DNA from: an uncultured Collinsella sp.
Lineage (GTDB): Bacteria; Actinomycetota; Coriobacteriia; Coriobacteriales; Coriobacteriaceae
Length of the DNA: 64,000 nt
Assembly (NCBI GenBank): GCA_900751695.1
Contig: CAADSS010000011.1
Coordinates: forward strand, 1 to 64,000
Reading direction: 5' to 3'
The position numbers were made by a program, and so were the translations under genes. Shown in pieces: positions 62,983-64,000 of the stretch. Every line of letters begins with the position of its first letter. The stretch's first letter is position 1. The notes beneath the pieces are model-generated. The model did no database searches, had not been told where the DNA came from, and saw only the letters and a program-made list of their open reading frames with translations.

Positions 62983-64000
62983 CTAGGCCTCGTCGCACAG
63001 CCACCTCGCCAGGTCCACGATCTGCACCCCATTGCGGTCCGTGGCCTCGTGATGCGTGCGGGCGAGAATCATCTTGGGGTACGCGTCGCCAATGCTCAGC
63101 AGTGGTGAAATCTCGCGTTCAAATGTCTTATCCGAGCTGATGTCGTCGCTCACCTGAATGTAGAGCTTCTCGCTTCGCTTGATTGCTACAAAGTCTATTT
63201 CCTTTTTATAGAGCACGCCGACGTATACCTCGTATCCGCGGCGCAGCAGCTCGATTGCCACCATGTTCTCGTATACGCGTCCCCAATCCATATCACGTGT
63301 ACCGAGCAGCGCGTATTTGAACGCGTGGTCTGCCAGGTAATACTTCTCGCCGCTCTTAAGGTATTTTTTGCCGCGGATGTCGTACCGACGAACTTTATAG
63401 AAGGCAAACGCATCGCACAGGTACCCCATGTACGTGCCGACCGTCTTGTTCGTTATCTTTAGCCCATCCGCGTTCAAAATATCCGTAATGTTACGTGCCG
63501 ACGTTATGTTGGATACGTTGTCCATCATGTAATCGGCAATGCGCAGCAGCGCCGATTCGTTTCTCACGTTATGCCGCTGCACGATATCTCTCACAATGAA
63601 CGTCTTAAAGACGTTGGAGAGATATTGATAGCGCTGCTCCTGCAGTGGATAAGGGTAGGAGCCGGACATACCGCCGGTTCTCGTGTACTCATCGAAGTCG
63701 CGGTCGACCTCGCCCTCGTCGCCATAGAGACGATACTCCTCAAACGAGAATGGGAAAACCTCGATCTCGAACGTACGCCCCGTAAAGAGCGTCGACAGAT
63801 CGCTCGACAGCAAAAAGGCATTCGATCCGGTAATGAATATGTCGTACTGCTCGGATGCGTGGAGGCTGTTGATCGCACGCTCAAAACCGTCGCACATCTG
63901 AACTTCATCGATAAGCAGAAAGTTTTGTTTGCCGGACACTCGATGCTCTTTTACATAGGCGAGCAGGGCATGATATTCGAGCAGGTCCTCGAACTCGTCG
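62983..64000 (-). CDS. DUF4143-type AAA ATPase, 5' end beyond the window
   Basis: The C-terminal ~339 residues of an ATPase of the AAA_14/DUF4143 type. The frame stays open to base 64000, so the Walker A part is outside; Walker B FLLIDEVQMC is visible near 63920, with sensor-like ITGSNAFLLSS after it. The DUF4143 part follows (ELLRRGYEVYVGVLYKKEIDFVAIK), whose E...E/D...K residues resemble a PD-(D/E)XK nuclease core. Such proteins are common and often orphan; role unknown. Confidence 0.88.
   Translation of the reverse strand, partial: DEFEDLLEYHALLAYVKEHRVSGKQNFLLIDEVQMCDGFERAINSLHASEQYDIFITGSNAFLLSSDLSTLFTGRTFEIEVFPFSFEEYRLYGDEGEVDRDFDEYTRTGGMSGSYPYPLQEQRYQYLSNVFKTFIVRDIVQRHNVRNESALLRIADYMMDNVSNITSARNITDILNADGLKITNKTVGTYMGYLCDAFAFYKVRRYDIRGKKYLKSGEKYYLADHAFKYALLGTRDMDWGRVYENMVAIELLRRGYEVYVGVLYKKEIDFVAIKRSEKLYIQVSDDISSDKTFEREISPLLSIGDAYPKMILARTHHEATDRNGVQIVDLARWLCDEA

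Noticed and set aside
63937..63939. GTG as start of the DUF4143-type gene
   Set aside because: The frame continues upstream to the window edge with protein-like sequence, and the Walker B motif directly follows, so the true start is outside the window.

Overview
The window is about 64 kb of high-GC bacterial chromosome. Gene content and style point to an actinobacterial gut anaerobe of the class Coriobacteriia, most likely Collinsella or a close relative. The clues are PTS beta-glucoside use, LuxS, a membrane-bound Ech-type [NiFe] hydrogenase, an enoate-reductase-like flavoprotein, NarL/LuxR-type two-component pairs and a giant LPXTG-type adhesin. The assignment rests on recognition only; no search was run.

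Layout. 0.1-4.1 kb: two-component operon with an extra 7TM-type protein. 4.2-5.7 kb: a GH1 6-phospho-beta-glucosidase. 5.8-7.5 kb: a lower-GC AAA+ ATPase gene between two ~245-bp direct repeats that carry 55-bp hairpins and the 3' end of the next gene. 7.4-15 kb: a DUF4867-like protein, luxS, and a sugar operon (FucI-like isomerase, split transketolase, glycerol-kinase-like FGGY kinase) with its LacI regulator. 15.1-19.2 kb: licT-bglP-bglH behind RAT/terminator leader elements. 19.3-21.3 kb: nucleoside hydrolase and ribokinase. 21.4-23.7 kb: OatA-like acyltransferase. 24.2-33.4 kb: a cation-transport-rich stretch (Nramp-related protein coupled to an MgtE-like protein, CorC/HlyC protein, hemolysin III) interleaved with envelope genes (degenerate polysaccharide deacetylase, PRC-barrel protein, YtxH protein, stand-alone cyanophycin-synthetase-N-like protein).

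33.6-45.1 kb: alpha/beta hydrolase, DUF362 ferredoxin protein, a MacB/FtsX-type ABC exporter, then an ABC-2 exporter divergent from a histidine kinase/response regulator pair, an architecture like drug-resistance modules. 45.1-52.5 kb: a 2111-residue vWA adhesin with ten pilin-type isopeptide domains, bracketed by long foldback elements. 52.6-58.2 kb: five-gene Ech hydrogenase operon in which the NuoL-like and NuoH-like membrane subunits are one polypeptide. 58.4-64 kb: orphan HTH protein, flavin oxidoreductase, a four-unit hairpin array, initiator tRNA, coaX and a truncated DUF4143-type ATPase gene.

Most novel-looking material is non-coding: (i) a family of eight hairpins, each exactly 55 bp, arranged with an 80-81 bp period in three places; (ii) 150-160 bp foldback elements around the adhesin; (iii) GGGGAC-type palindromic repeats between operons. 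These repeats, together with the duplicated gene end around the ATPase, suggest a chromosome shaped by small non-autonomous structured elements.
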